The notes: generated from the sequence alone by a model not told the origin. Shown: positions 52,525-61,076, counted from the first letter of the stretch. The stretch is DNA of 64,000 nucleotides from VXYL01 sp965199915 (GCA_965199915.1 OZ241348.1:4712001-4776000); one strand, 5' to 3'. Program-made: numbers and translations.

Positions 52525-52902
52525 CTACGGCGCGTAGGCCGCGAGCGAGACCTCGCCGATGCAACGGTAGTGTCGGACGTTGGCGGTGAGGAGGGTGCCG
52601 CCTGCTTCCACCCTGGACGCGGCGATCAGCGCATCCGCCAAGCGCAGACCATGCGACAGGCCGAAGCGCTCGATGTACAGCGTGACTCGATGGCCGATGG
52701 CTTCGGTTAGCGGCAGGATGCGCCAGCCGCTGCGCCGCAGCGTTCGCCGAAGCAGCTGCAGCTCCGCCTTGCTCCGAATGCCCTGCAACAACTCCATGTA
52801 GGTGATCGCCGAGAGCTCCACGGAGGGGCAGGCTTCGATGGCGGCCTTCGCCGAGCTTCTCCCGCGCAGCAGCCAGATGAGGACGTCGGTGTCAACCAGC
52901 AA
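52525..52902 (-). CDS. vapC: PIN-domain toxin, VapC type
   Basis: A 125-residue PIN ribonuclease: LVDTDVLIWLLRGR (first Asp), SAITYMELLQGIRS (Glu), GLRLADALIAASRVEAGGTL (late Asp). This is the subtype that often cleaves initiator tRNA or 23S rRNA; the target here is unknown. A TTG start at 52902 overlaps the antitoxin stop by 11 bases, as usual in these pairs. The domain is complete. Confidence 0.78.
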   Translation of the reverse strand: MLVDTDVLIWLLRGRSSAKAAIEACPSVELSAITYMELLQGIRSKAELQLLRRTLRRSGWRILPLTEAIGHRVTLYIERFGLSHGLRLADALIAASRVEAGGTLLTANVRHYRCIGEVSLAAYAP

Positions 52903-53161
52903 GAACGCGCCCCTTGCGCAAGCCGCGAACGTACGCATCCACGTCCGCCACGTCGTCCCTGTCCCGCCACATGCCGAAGGCCGGCATGCGCTCCTCCCCG
53001 GCCATCGGCGGCCCTTGATCCGCATCCACGCCCACCAACTGGGCTCTGGGCTTGCCTCGGTAGGTGATCGTCACGGTCTCGCCGCGGTCCACGCACGCCA
53101 GCGCCGCGCCGACTTTGCTCCTCAGCTCTTTCGCCGTTAGCTCCACGGGTTTCATACTCAT
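52892..53161 (-). CDS. vapB: Phd/YefM-type antitoxin
   Basis: An 89-residue antitoxin: ELTAKELRSKVGAALACVDR, then ETVTITYRGKPRAQLVGVDA, the Phd DNA-binding and dimer part. A C-terminal arm (MPAFGMWRDRDDVADVDAYV) binds and blocks the toxin. Start uncertain between 53155 and 53161. A perfect palindrome at 53180-53189, 20 bases upstream, is the likely operator. The neighbouring IS border is only ~60 bases further. Confidence 0.75.
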   Translation of the reverse strand: MSMKPVELTAKELRSKVGAALACVDRGETVTITYRGKPRAQLVGVDADQGPPMAGEERMPAFGMWRDRDDVADVDAYVRGLRKGRVLAG

Positions 53162-53179
53162 GCGAAGTTGACACTTGGG

Positions 53180-53189
53180 AGTGTACACT
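53180..53189. promoter_or_regulatory. palindromic operator of the VapBC pair
   Basis: AGTGTACACT is a perfect palindrome, and a second half-site-like ACACTT lies at 53171-53176, about 20 bases from the antitoxin start. It fits binding by the Phd-type antitoxin. Confidence 0.5.
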
Positions 53190-53240
53190 TGGCCATGCCG
53201 CCGTCAACACCGTGCTCGAATGTGAGGCACTTGCGTTGTA

Positions 53241-55110
53241 GGTGTTTTCGGCGGGTGCGGGGGTCGGCGACGGTGGCGGGATGGCGGATTCGGTGCTGGG
53301 AGCGGGCGCAGGCAAGCCGGAAACATGGTCGTTTTGCGGTTTCGGACGCGATTCGCGCACCGGAAATGAGAACCATTCGCATTTGCGCGCGGGACGGCCA
53401 AGGGCGCCCCTTCGGCCTCGGCCGACAGGCGGAAGAGCGGGCCGCGAAGCGGCGGCGGCTGGCGCTATCCGGTGTCGGCGAACGCCGGCTTCACCAGCGA
53501 GCGCATCCGGTCGAGGCGCCCGGCCTCGGCGGCGACCAGCGCCAGCGCCATCATCACGCACACCGCCAGCCCCACCCGCGTCTTCATCTTCGCCTTGCCG
53601 CGCACGAAGTGGCGCTCGAAGTGGTACGCGCCGTCGAGCCGCGAGTTGATCCGCTCCAAGGCGCCGCGCCGGGCGTAGGCGCGCTTCCACGACGGCCCGC
53701 CCCACGGCGTCGGCGTGAACGTCCGCCGGTCGGCGTCCTTCAGCGCGATGCGGAACACCCGCCCGTACTCGCCGCACTGCGAGCCCGACTCCCGCTCGCA
53801 CTGCTTCCGCCCCGCGCAGTCCAGCCCGTGCGCCGCCGCCGGGCAGCGGTACTTCAGCGTCCCGCGGTCCTTCTCGAAGCCCTGGAACGCCATCGCCCGC
53901 ACCGTCTTCTCCGCCGGGCAGCGGCAGAACACCTCGCCCTTTTCGCTGTGCAGCACGTTGTCCGGGCGGTCGCCGCGCGCCGGGCGCAGGATCGGCTGCG
54001 AGGGATCGCGGCCCGGCTCCGCCTTCTCCTCCCGCCACATCTCCCGCGTGTCGATCACCGGACGCACCCCGTGCGCCTCCCACAGCCGCTCCTTCAGCGG
54101 CCCCGAATCCAGCCCCCGGTCCGCGCAGAAGTCCACGCACCGCGACGCCAGCTCCGGCTCCGACTCGAACAACTCCTCCACGCCCGACGCCAGCGCCTTG
54201 TGCTCCGACGCCGACGCCCTCTCCACCCCGAACCACACCGGCACCTCGTGCTCCACGTCCGCGATCAGATGGAACGAGTAGCCGAACCAGCTCTTCACCT
54301 TCCTCCACGTCTTGCCCGTGCGGCCGTCCACCCTCGCCGTCTCGTGCTTCCCCCAGTCCGCGTCCCCGTCCGACGTCTTCCCGCCCGCCGCGTCCTTCCG
54401 GCCCGTCGAATGGCTCGGCAGCGCCTTGCCGTCGTACCCCAGGTGCCGGCCGAAGCCCGGCAGCGCCTCCATCAGCCGCCGCCGCAGCGTCGCCGCCATC
54501 GCCGACACCGCGCCCGTCTCCCGCTCCATCCTCACCACGCTCGACAGAAACCGCGAGAACGCCGCCTCCGTCGGAATCCCGTCCCGGCGCGGACTCGGAA
54601 ACTCCACCACCGCCGCGCGCCCGTCCGCGTCCCGCTCCAAGGTCCGAACCGGCGGCCGCTGCCAGCCCAAGGGGTCGAAGCCGCACACCTCCAGCAGCGC
54701 CGGGTTGCGCCGCAGCTCCCGCAGCAGCGACGCCGCCGACTCGTGCCCGAACACCACCCCCGCCACCAGCGCCCGCCACATCGCCCGCACCGGGTAGTCG
54801 TCGCGGCCCTTCCCCCGCCGCGCCTCCAGCGCCGACGCCAGCTCCCCGTCCGGCAGCCGCGCCAGCGCCAGATCCAGACGCTCCAAATCCGGCAGCCGTT
54901 CGACATCGTTCCACGAAAAAAGCATACTGTCGGCGGTCGCCATGGCGTCTCCTGTTCCGCGGGAGCGGCGGTGGTTTCGGGAAAAAGATCATTCTGCCCC
55001 ATGGCGGCCCCCATTCCCAGGTTCGCCAGCCGGACCGCCTCGAAAAGAACCGACCGCCTCTCTGGGGTGAAAATCGGCGAAATCCGCCCGCGCACCCGCA
55101 AAACGCCCCA
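53241..55110 (-). mobile_element. intact-looking insertion sequence (~1.87 kb)
   Basis: It contains one full transposase gene. The two ends show similar inverted sequences: GGTGTTTTCGGCGGGTGCGG (from 53241) and, on the other strand near 55110, GGGGCGTTTTGCGGGTGCG. The exact tips and target duplication could not be fixed by eye. It sits between a VapBC promoter and a HicAB pair. Confidence 0.6.
53465..54943 (-). CDS. transposase (DDE, IS1182/IS4-like)
   Basis: A 492-residue transposase with an uninterrupted frame. An N-terminal helical domain (DDYPVRAMWRALVAGVVFGH) precedes a DDE RNase H core: the first Asp in LGYDGKALPS, a later Asp in DFCADRGLDSG, and the C-terminal Glu region (GALERINSRLDGAYHFERHF). 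A Cys-rich insert (FCRCPAEKTVRAM, CAGRKQCERESGSQCG) may bind zinc. The size and the GKALPSHSTGRK segment fit the IS1182/IS4 supergroup. It is the only intact transposase in the window. Confidence 0.85.
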   Translation of the reverse strand: MATADSMLFSWNDVERLPDLERLDLALARLPDGELASALEARRGKGRDDYPVRAMWRALVAGVVFGHESAASLLRELRRNPALLEVCGFDPLGWQRPPVRTLERDADGRAAVVEFPSPRRDGIPTEAAFSRFLSSVVRMERETGAVSAMAATLRRRLMEALPGFGRHLGYDGKALPSHSTGRKDAAGGKTSDGDADWGKHETARVDGRTGKTWRKVKSWFGYSFHLIADVEHEVPVWFGVERASASEHKALASGVEELFESEPELASRCVDFCADRGLDSGPLKERLWEAHGVRPVIDTREMWREEKAEPGRDPSQPILRPARGDRPDNVLHSEKGEVFCRCPAEKTVRAMAFQGFEKDRGTLKYRCPAAAHGLDCAGRKQCERESGSQCGEYGRVFRIALKDADRRTFTPTPWGGPSWKRAYARRGALERINSRLDGAYHFERHFVRGKAKMKTRVGLAVCVMMALALVAAEAGRLDRMRSLVKPAFADTG

Positions 55111-55233
55111 AAAGCCCCGTTTCCTTGGGGTAAAGAAAAGTCAGACCCGCCCGCCAGCCCTTGTCCCATGCGGGTTCACGAACAGCGTAAGCGGCTCAAT
55201 GTGTTGCAGCGGTTCGCACGGGCGTTTGCCGAT

Positions 55234-55293
55234 GCGGCCGGGGCGCCAAGGCCTTGCGGAATCAACCCGGCCGGCCCTCTCCCTTCAACCGAA
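55234..55293 (+). repeat. dispersed repeat family B, copy 2
   Basis: Matches 27221-27279 over about 60 bases in the same orientation. It overlaps the 3' end of the HicA gene (minus strand). Confidence 0.55.
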
Positions 55294-55539
55294 GAAGCGC
55301 GGCCTGAGTTCCTCTTCGGGAATGAAACGACATGCCTGCCGGTAGATGGCGCGCACCGTGCCGATGCGTGGAGCGCGATGGACCGGCACAACCAGTACCT
55401 CGCGCACGTCCTCGTCGCCATTGGCCGGTCGCACGCGCACCAGCTTCGCATGACTGCCGCGCATGGACTCCACCTTGAAGCCGAAGTCTCCCAACAGCCG
55501 CAATATCTCTCGGGACGAAAGCCGCTTCAGTCGCGCCAT
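55285..55539 (-). CDS. hicA: HicA toxin
   Basis: An 84-residue HicA mRNA interferase: SSREILRLLGDFGFKVESMR, the active His in RGSHAKLVRV and the PVHRAPRIGTVRAIYRQA end. HicA cleaves mRNA unless bound by HicB. Its ATG overlaps the stop of the upstream HicB gene (TGATG). The antitoxin-first order is less usual. The last codons fall in repeat B, so the tail (EEELRPRFFG) may have been replaced. Confidence 0.8.
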   Translation of the reverse strand: MARLKRLSSREILRLLGDFGFKVESMRGSHAKLVRVRPANGDEDVREVLVVPVHRAPRIGTVRAIYRQACRFIPEEELRPRFFG

Positions 55540-56051
55540 CAACGCGCCGTGGTCTCGAAGCTGATCGACAAGCGGGGGTTCGCGACCAACCCCAGGGAGG
55601 CGGGCTCCTCTTCGCTCATGAACAGCCCCACGGCCTCGCGCAGGTTGCGCAGCGTCTCGTCCAGCGAGTCGCCCTCGGTGACCACTGCCACCTCAAGGCA
55701 CTCGGCCACATACGCGCCCTCGCTTTCCGAGATCACGGTGTGAATCGTCCCTCGCAACGCATCTTCATCAACCTCGTTCCGGCCCCCGGCCGCTGCCGCA
55801 TCCGCCGGCGGCGGAGCGTAGTAGGTTCCGCGAATTTCGTAGACGCCCCGTCGCAGCCGCTTGAAGTACGGCCATCGATGCGCGTGGTTCTTCGGTGCGT
55901 TGACGCAGCACCGGCTGACGACGTGGGTCCTAACCGTGCTGGCGTTCAGGTGCGGCAGCGCCCGCACCACCTCGTCTGGCGAGAATGTGCGACTGCGCTT
56001 GGCCCCGCAAAGGCGCTGAGCTGTGGCCAGCACCTCGTCGTGAACAGCCAT
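55539..56051 (-). CDS. hicB: wHTH-HicB fusion antitoxin
   Basis: A 170-residue protein. The first ~75 residues form a winged-helix-like domain (FSPDEVVRALPHLNASTVRT ... WPYFKRLRRGVYEI). The last ~85 are HicB (HTVISESEGAYVAECLEVAV, then TEGDSLDETLRNLREAVGLF). Most HicB antitoxins carry a C-terminal ribbon-helix-helix or HTH; here the DNA-binding part is at the N-terminus. AGAGGTGG precedes the ATG at 56051. A direct repeat at 56078-56092 is a candidate operator. Confidence 0.8.
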   Translation of the reverse strand: MAVHDEVLATAQRLCGAKRSRTFSPDEVVRALPHLNASTVRTHVVSRCCVNAPKNHAHRWPYFKRLRRGVYEIRGTYYAPPPADAAAAGGRNEVDEDALRGTIHTVISESEGAYVAECLEVAVVTEGDSLDETLRNLREAVGLFMSEEEPASLGLVANPRLSISFETTAR

Positions 56052-56077
56052 GTCCACCTCTGCTTGTAAATTGGTTG

Positions 56078-56092
56078 TTGCACATATTGCAC
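56078..56092. promoter_or_regulatory. direct-repeat operator before wHTH-HicB
   Basis: TTGCAC-ATA-TTGCAC, two exact 6-base repeats, 27 bases upstream of the HicB start in the only AT-rich patch nearby. Confidence 0.45.
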
Positions 56093-56304
56093 ACCGCGGA
56101 GGTGGCGTCAACTCAGCGCACCGACCGCACTGACCGCACATCGCCCGCGCCTCATAGGTCGGCGTATGATAGGGACACCGAATCCGCTCGAAACGGGCAC
56201 CGCAGCCGGTGCCCCGCTGGGATCCCTCAAGAGCGCCCGGACACCGGGGAGCGCTGGTTCGTGAACGTCGGCACAGGCAACGCGGGGGGACGCAAGGTGA
56301 CGCC

Positions 56305-57342
56305 ATGATCAAGGCCATCGACTTCTTCAGCGGCGCGGGCGGCCTAACCAGAGGGCTTCTCGATGCCGGCATCGACGTCGTTGCCGGCGTCGACAACGAC
56401 GTGCGCCTAGCCGACACCTACCGGCGCAACAACAAGCCAAGCCGCTTCATCAAGCAAGACATCGCCGATGTGAACATCAGAGCGCTGCGTCGGAAGGTCG
56501 GCATACGGTCGGCGGATACGACGCTGTATGCCGCATGCACGCCCTGCCAGCCGTTCTCAACGCTAAGTCGAACCAAAGGCGACAACGGCCAGAAGGCCCT
56601 CCTGCTGAATTTCGCTGCCATCATCGCCGAGTCTCCGCCGGACTTCGTCATCGTCGAGAACGTGCCGGGCCTGAACAACGCCATTGGCCGCGACATCTAC
56701 CGGCAGTTCGAAGCCGTTCTGGCCGAGCACGGCTTCAGCGCCGATGCGCGCCTGCTGGACGCGAAGCACTTCGGCGTGCCGCAAACGCGCAAGCGCTTCA
56801 TCCTCGTTGCCTCGCGGCATGGCGCTGCCCGGCTTCCCGCGCCCACCACCGCCGACCAGCCGCCAACGGTTAGAGAACACATCGGCAAGTACCCTCGAAT
56901 AGACGATGGCGAAGCGCCCAAGGCCCATCCCAACCATGCCGCCCGCCCCCTCCAATCCCACCACCGGCGCATCGTCGAAGCCGTGCCGCCCAACGGCGGC
57001 AGCAGGCGGGACATTGCGGACAAGTCCATCCTGCTGAAGTGCCACCAAGACAAGCCCAACGCGCACAAGGACGTCTTCGGGCGCATGGCTTGGGACGAGC
57101 CCAGCCCCACGTTGACTTGCCGCTGCACCGATGTCTACTGCGGACGCTTCATACATCCAGAACAGCACCGCGGCATCTCGCTGCGTGAGGCCGCCGCGCT
57201 GCAGACCTTCGCCGACGACTATGAGTTCTTCGGCAACTCCTTCCTGGAGAAGTCCCGACAAATCGGCAACGCGGTTCCGGTACGCCTTGCGATGGAACTA
57301 GGCAAGGCCGTCATCGCGCTACAACCGAGGGCAAACCAGTGA
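56305..57342 (+). CDS. DNA (cytosine-5-)-methyltransferase
   Basis: A 345-residue Dcm-type enzyme. Motif I FFSGAGGLTRGL, motif IV with catalytic Cys81 (CTPCQPFS), motif VI VENVPG (118-122), motif VIII QTRKRFILV, a target-recognition region around 190-270, and motif X GNAVPVRLAMELGKAV. All core motifs are present, so it should be active; the target is unknown. The ATG at 56305 follows AAGGTG. Its stop overlaps the start of a GHKL ATPase gene (ATGA), a known layout of restriction-modification units in which the GHKL protein drives the nuclease. Confidence 0.9.
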   Translation: MIKAIDFFSGAGGLTRGLLDAGIDVVAGVDNDVRLADTYRRNNKPSRFIKQDIADVNIRALRRKVGIRSADTTLYAACTPCQPFSTLSRTKGDNGQKALLLNFAAIIAESPPDFVIVENVPGLNNAIGRDIYRQFEAVLAEHGFSADARLLDAKHFGVPQTRKRFILVASRHGAARLPAPTTADQPPTVREHIGKYPRIDDGEAPKAHPNHAARPLQSHHRRIVEAVPPNGGSRRDIADKSILLKCHQDKPNAHKDVFGRMAWDEPSPTLTCRCTDVYCGRFIHPEQHRGISLREAAALQTFADDYEFFGNSFLEKSRQIGNAVPVRLAMELGKAVIALQPRANQ

Positions 57343-58502
57343 CGGATCATGCTCAAGGTCAGGAGGGCGAACTGCAGCCGTTCTACATGGACTTCGACAT
57401 CCACACGATCAAACACCTTGGCCTGCAGATGTACTCCACCTTGCCGCCCGTGATAGGAGAGCTGATCGCCAATGCGTGGGATGCCAACGCCACCCGCGTT
57501 GAGATCACGATTCCAGAGACGCCGATCGACGAACACCAGTCGGAAATCACCATTGTGGACAACGGCATCGGCATGTCCGACAGCGACATTCGGCAGAAGT
57601 ACCTCATCGTCGGCAGAGACAGAAGGGAGAAGGAGGAGTCGGACGTCACGCCACCGCCGCTGCGCCGCCCGGTCATGGGGCGCAAGGGCATCGGCAAGTT
57701 CTCCGCCTTCGGCATCGCCAAGGAGATCGAAATCGAGAGCCTGCGCGACAGCCATTGCAGCCGCTTCGTGATGAACTACGACAAGATGCTTCAAAGCGCA
57801 AAACAACGGCGTGCCGAGTTCATGCCGCTCCCGCCAACCGGCCATGTGACCCTCGGCACCGCCATCACGCTTAGGCAGATCACCAAGTTCAGGACCCGCA
57901 GCATATCCCTGAAGACCCGCCGGCGGGGCCTCGCTCGGCGTTTCGCCGTCGTCGGAGCGCAGCGTGACTTCGACATCGTCATCAACGGAGCGCCGATTTC
58001 CGTTGCGGAGAGGGATTTGCAGCGCCTGCTCGGCAAGGACGCCGACGGCAAGCCATACCTCTGGCGCTACGAAGACGTGGAGATTGAACCCAACACCGGT
58101 TGGAAGGTCTCCGGCTGGATCGGTGCCTTGGATCGAACCACGCCGGACCTCGACGGCGTAGACCGAGGCATATCCATCATGGCGCGCGGCAAGCTCGTGC
58201 AGGAGCCGTTCCTCTTTCATGCCGTCGTTGGTCAACAATATGCGCTCTCCTACATTGTCGGCGAGTTGCACGCCGAATTCGTCGACGACGTCGAAGACAC
58301 CATTGGCACGAATCGCAACGCGCTGGTGTGGGACACCGACGCCAATACCAAGCTGATGGATTGGGGCAGGAGCGAGGTCAACAGGATCGCCAGGGCGTGG
58401 GCGAGGAAGCGCAGCGACGACAACCAACGTCGTCTGCAAGAACACGACCTGTATCGGGAGTTCAAGGAACGGGCTAGCAGCACTGGCACAAGAGAGCGCT
58501 GA
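57339..58502 (+). CDS. GHKL ATPase (MutL/MORC-like) of the restriction unit, first part
   Basis: 387 codons before a frameshift stop. The Bergerat fold is clear: N-box ELIANAWDANA (E41, N45), G1 DNGIGM (74-79), G2 GRKGIGKFSAFG (114-125), then an S5-like second domain. GHKL ATPases of this kind couple with DNA methylases and nucleases in restriction systems. After residue ~375 the family-like sequence continues in another frame (next entry). It is translationally coupled to the methyltransferase. Confidence 0.85.
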   Translation: MTDHAQGQEGELQPFYMDFDIHTIKHLGLQMYSTLPPVIGELIANAWDANATRVEITIPETPIDEHQSEITIVDNGIGMSDSDIRQKYLIVGRDRREKEESDVTPPPLRRPVMGRKGIGKFSAFGIAKEIEIESLRDSHCSRFVMNYDKMLQSAKQRRAEFMPLPPTGHVTLGTAITLRQITKFRTRSISLKTRRRGLARRFAVVGAQRDFDIVINGAPISVAERDLQRLLGKDADGKPYLWRYEDVEIEPNTGWKVSGWIGALDRTTPDLDGVDRGISIMARGKLVQEPFLFHAVVGQQYALSYIVGELHAEFVDDVEDTIGTNRNALVWDTDANTKLMDWGRSEVNRIARAWARKRSDDNQRRLQEHDLYREFKERASSTGTRER

Positions 58503-59277
58503 ACCTTGCTGACAAGCTGGTTCGGCAGGCCATCGACAAGAACCCGACTGCCGACGTTGTAGAGCTTGAGCCGGTCATTCGCACGTCTCTGGACTTCCTG
58601 GAATTCGATGCGTTCTTGGAAATCGCTGAGGACTTGGCCAAGTCCGACTTGGCGGATGTCGGTCAAATCTTTTCCCTCTTTCAAGAGTGGGAAATCGTCG
58701 AAGCCAAGGAGATGTCCAGGGTTACAGAAGGCAGGATTAGGGCGATTGAAAAACTACAGGGCCTCATTGAGCGGAACACGCTCGAAGTTCCCACATTGCA
58801 CAACTTTCTGAAGGAGTTCCCGTGGGTCATTGACCCTCGATGGACGCTGGTGGACGATGAAGTGCGGTATACAGCGAGGTCCTGCGCCAGAAGTTCCCAG
58901 AGCCCCAAGATCTGCCAGAAGGGGATCGTCGCATCGACTTTCTTTGTGTTCGCGAGTCGACGAACTTGGTCGTGGTAGAGATCAAACGGCCGCAGAAGAA
59001 GGTGTCGGAGTCGGAGCTTCAGCAAATTGAACGATATGTGGCCTTTATGAGAGATCACGTCAAGAAGACGACGGACCCGGACTTTGAGTACCAGCAAGTC
59101 GTTGGTTATCTGCTGTGTGGCGACTTGGTGGACACCTACATGGTGCGAGAGAGGCGGGAGAACCTCAAACGGTCGCAGATATTCGTGCGTAAGTACGCGG
59201 ATCTCCTCGACATGGTGAAGCGCGTACACGGAGAGTTCATCCAACGGTATGGCGAGCTCAGGAAACGGAAGGGCTGA
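58496..59277 (+). pseudogene. frameshifted C-terminal nuclease part of the GHKL protein
   Basis: One frame back from the stop at 58502, the protein continues LNLADKLVRQAIDKNPTADV to about 58875. It then shifts again to SEVLRQKFPEPQDLPEGDRR and IDFLCVRESTNLVVVEIKRP, ending at 59277. The last part carries a PD-(D/E)xK nuclease site (D in IDFLCV, ExK in VEIKRP), similar to DUF4263/Shedu-type nucleases. Two single-base losses (near 58470 and 58873) break one ~645-residue protein. Either the restriction arm is dead and the methylase is left as an orphan, or the assembly has errors. Confidence 0.75.
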
Positions 59278-59403
59278 ACCGCCCATGCCCTAACGACGAC
59301 GTGCAGCAGCTAGCGTCGGGCATTGGCAGTGAGGAGCGCGCCACTCCCATGCCGTCGTCAACGCCGTGCTGGAAGATAGCGGCATCGGCGATCACTGTCG
59401 TCC

Positions 59404-60714
59404 CTACAAATCGGCGAGGAACTGGGCGTCGTACAGCGGCCAAGTCTCCACTGGCTCTCCGATTCCGCCACCGGCCGCCCCAACCAGCTTGATGGCGCGG
59501 CTTGGCGCATAGCGATCGACGTAGGAGCGCAGGCTGCGCGCTCGGGTGCGGCTGCCGCTTTTCACCTCCACGGGCACCACCTCGCCGTTGCGGCAGCGGT
59601 GCAGGAACTCCACCTCGGCGCGACCGGCGAACCAGCCGTAGGTGGGGTGTCCCACCCGGGCGCACAGCTCCGTTTGCACAAAGTTCTCGGCGATGTAGCC
59701 CTTGTAGCTCACGCGCTGTCCGCGGTGGTCGGCCCGCGTCATGCCCAGCATGTGTCCGAGCAGGCCCACGTCGAAGAAGTACAAGCGAAACCGGTTGGCC
59801 TTCGCTTGCGCGGCCAGGGGTGCTTGCGGCCGGCCCTCCACGGGGAAGCACTTCCACACCAGCCGCGCGGCTTGCAGCCAGTCGATGGGCCCCGCCAACT
59901 CGCGGTAGCGCTGCTGGCGCGGCAATACGCCCTTGAACTTGTAGCGGGCAACAGAGCCGTCCCTGCTGAGGGCGAGCTGGACGGACACGTTGTCAAAGAC
60001 GCGTTCGATGTGTTGCGCGTGCTGACGGCCGGCGTACTTCCCGAAGTCGCGACGGTAGCCGTTGACGAGGTTGCGATGAACGGCCGCCACCTTCTCGGCG
60101 CGCGCCAACGCGCTCGCCTCTGGTTCGAACCACGCGGCCACCGCTTCGGGCATGCCGCCAACGAAGTAGTAGTCGAGCAGCAGCGGCCACAAGGCGGCAT
60201 GCGCGGAGGCGTTGCGGCGCCGGGAGCGGAACGTCTCAAGCAGCGGCGCCCGCTGTGCGGCCATGATGAACTCTTCGAAACACAGCGGGAACAGCTCCAG
60301 CTGCTCCACCTTGCCCACCGGGAAGGAGCCCAGCAGCCCGATGTTCGATCCGGAGGCGCATACGAAGGCGCTCGGCAGGCGCTCGGCGAAGTACTTCAGG
60401 GAGTCCACGGCGCGTTGACACTCGCCCACTTCGTCGAAGAACAGGAGGTCCCGGGCGAGGTCAACGCGTTCATTGAGTTCCAGTTCGATGTTGCCGACCA
60501 CTGCGGCAGGGTCCAGACTCTCGGCGAAGATGTGCTCCAAGCGAAGCTCGGCGCGGAAGTCCAACCAGTGAACTCTGCGAAACTCCTTCGGCCCGAAGAG
60601 CTTGCCGACCAGCCAAGACTTGCCAACCTGCCGCGCACCGTCGATCAACAGCGGCTTGCGGGTCGTCCGCTGCTTCCACCGGGCGAGTTCCCGCAGCGCA
60701 AGCCGTTGCAGCAT
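59404..60714 (-). CDS. DUF4143-family AAA ATPase
   Basis: A 436-residue ATPase, the third of this type here. Walker A GARQVGKSW (residues ~25-33), Walker B LLFFDEVGECQ near 90-100, sensor FVCASGSNIGLLG. The C-terminal DUF4143 half ends in a PD-(D/E)xK-like segment (RAEVEFLHRCRNGEVVPVEV then KSGSRT). It is longer than, and from a different branch to, the ones at 23930 and 25296. An elaborate palindromic region lies 70-110 bases upstream. Its role is unknown. Confidence 0.85.
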   Translation of the reverse strand: MLQRLALRELARWKQRTTRKPLLIDGARQVGKSWLVGKLFGPKEFRRVHWLDFRAELRLEHIFAESLDPAAVVGNIELELNERVDLARDLLFFDEVGECQRAVDSLKYFAERLPSAFVCASGSNIGLLGSFPVGKVEQLELFPLCFEEFIMAAQRAPLLETFRSRRRNASAHAALWPLLLDYYFVGGMPEAVAAWFEPEASALARAEKVAAVHRNLVNGYRRDFGKYAGRQHAQHIERVFDNVSVQLALSRDGSVARYKFKGVLPRQQRYRELAGPIDWLQAARLVWKCFPVEGRPQAPLAAQAKANRFRLYFFDVGLLGHMLGMTRADHRGQRVSYKGYIAENFVQTELCARVGHPTYGWFAGRAEVEFLHRCRNGEVVPVEVKSGSRTRARSLRSYVDRYAPSRAIKLVGAAGGGIGEPVETWPLYDAQFLADL

Positions 60715-60784
60715 GGGCTGGCCTCCTCTGTCAGCAAGTGCGTCGGGACGTCCGAAACCGAGCTAATTGTGCCACTTTTAGGCG

Positions 60785-60824
60785 CATAAAAATGTGCTAT
60801 GACTACATTTTTATGTACATAAAA
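60785..60824. promoter_or_regulatory. triple half-site palindromic operator of DUF4143 gene
   Basis: CATAAAAATGT (60785-60795) and ACATTTTTATG (60805-60815) are perfect 11-base inverted arms; the second arm also belongs to a perfect 16-base palindrome TTTTATGTACATAAAA (60809-60824). The region is the most AT-rich nearby and lies upstream of the start at 60714. Strong candidate for tight repression, or for a site read by an outside factor. Confidence 0.65.
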
Positions 60825-60913
60825 GGTGGTTTATCTGTAGGCTTATGGTTGAGGGGGCCCCATCCCCTCCCGTTGCCAAATTCCACTCCACCGAAGTGCT
60901 TCCTTGAGGCGGG

Positions 60914-61054
60914 GTGAAGCGCCGTGCGTTGATTCGCCACCTGGCCAATGAGGGCTGCCGGCTAAAGCGGCACGGCGGGCGGCACGACATCTACCTCAAT
61001 CCAAGCAACGGAGAACAGGCTCCTGTTCCTCGACAGCCCGCACGTTGCGGGTGA
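60914..61054 (+). CDS. small HicA-like protein, probably truncated
   Basis: 46 codons from a GTG: VKRRALIRHLANEGCRLKRH, then the active His in GGRHDIYLNPSNGEQAPVPR and a stop soon after. This is the HicA form MKRRALIRHLxxxGCxLxRxGGRH, but the final helix (normally AxxICKxLGI) is missing, and one frame over the DNA is only vaguely like it. No HicB lies nearby. Probably a relic. Confidence 0.55.
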   Translation: MKRRALIRHLANEGCRLKRHGGRHDIYLNPSNGEQAPVPRQPARCG

Positions 61055-61076
61055 TCTCGCAGTTCGCGACGCTCTT

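Noticed and set aside
52707..55169. 820-codon minus-strand frame over the IS
   Set aside because: Shadow of the transposase frame with Gly/Arg low complexity; transposase motifs are in the other frame.
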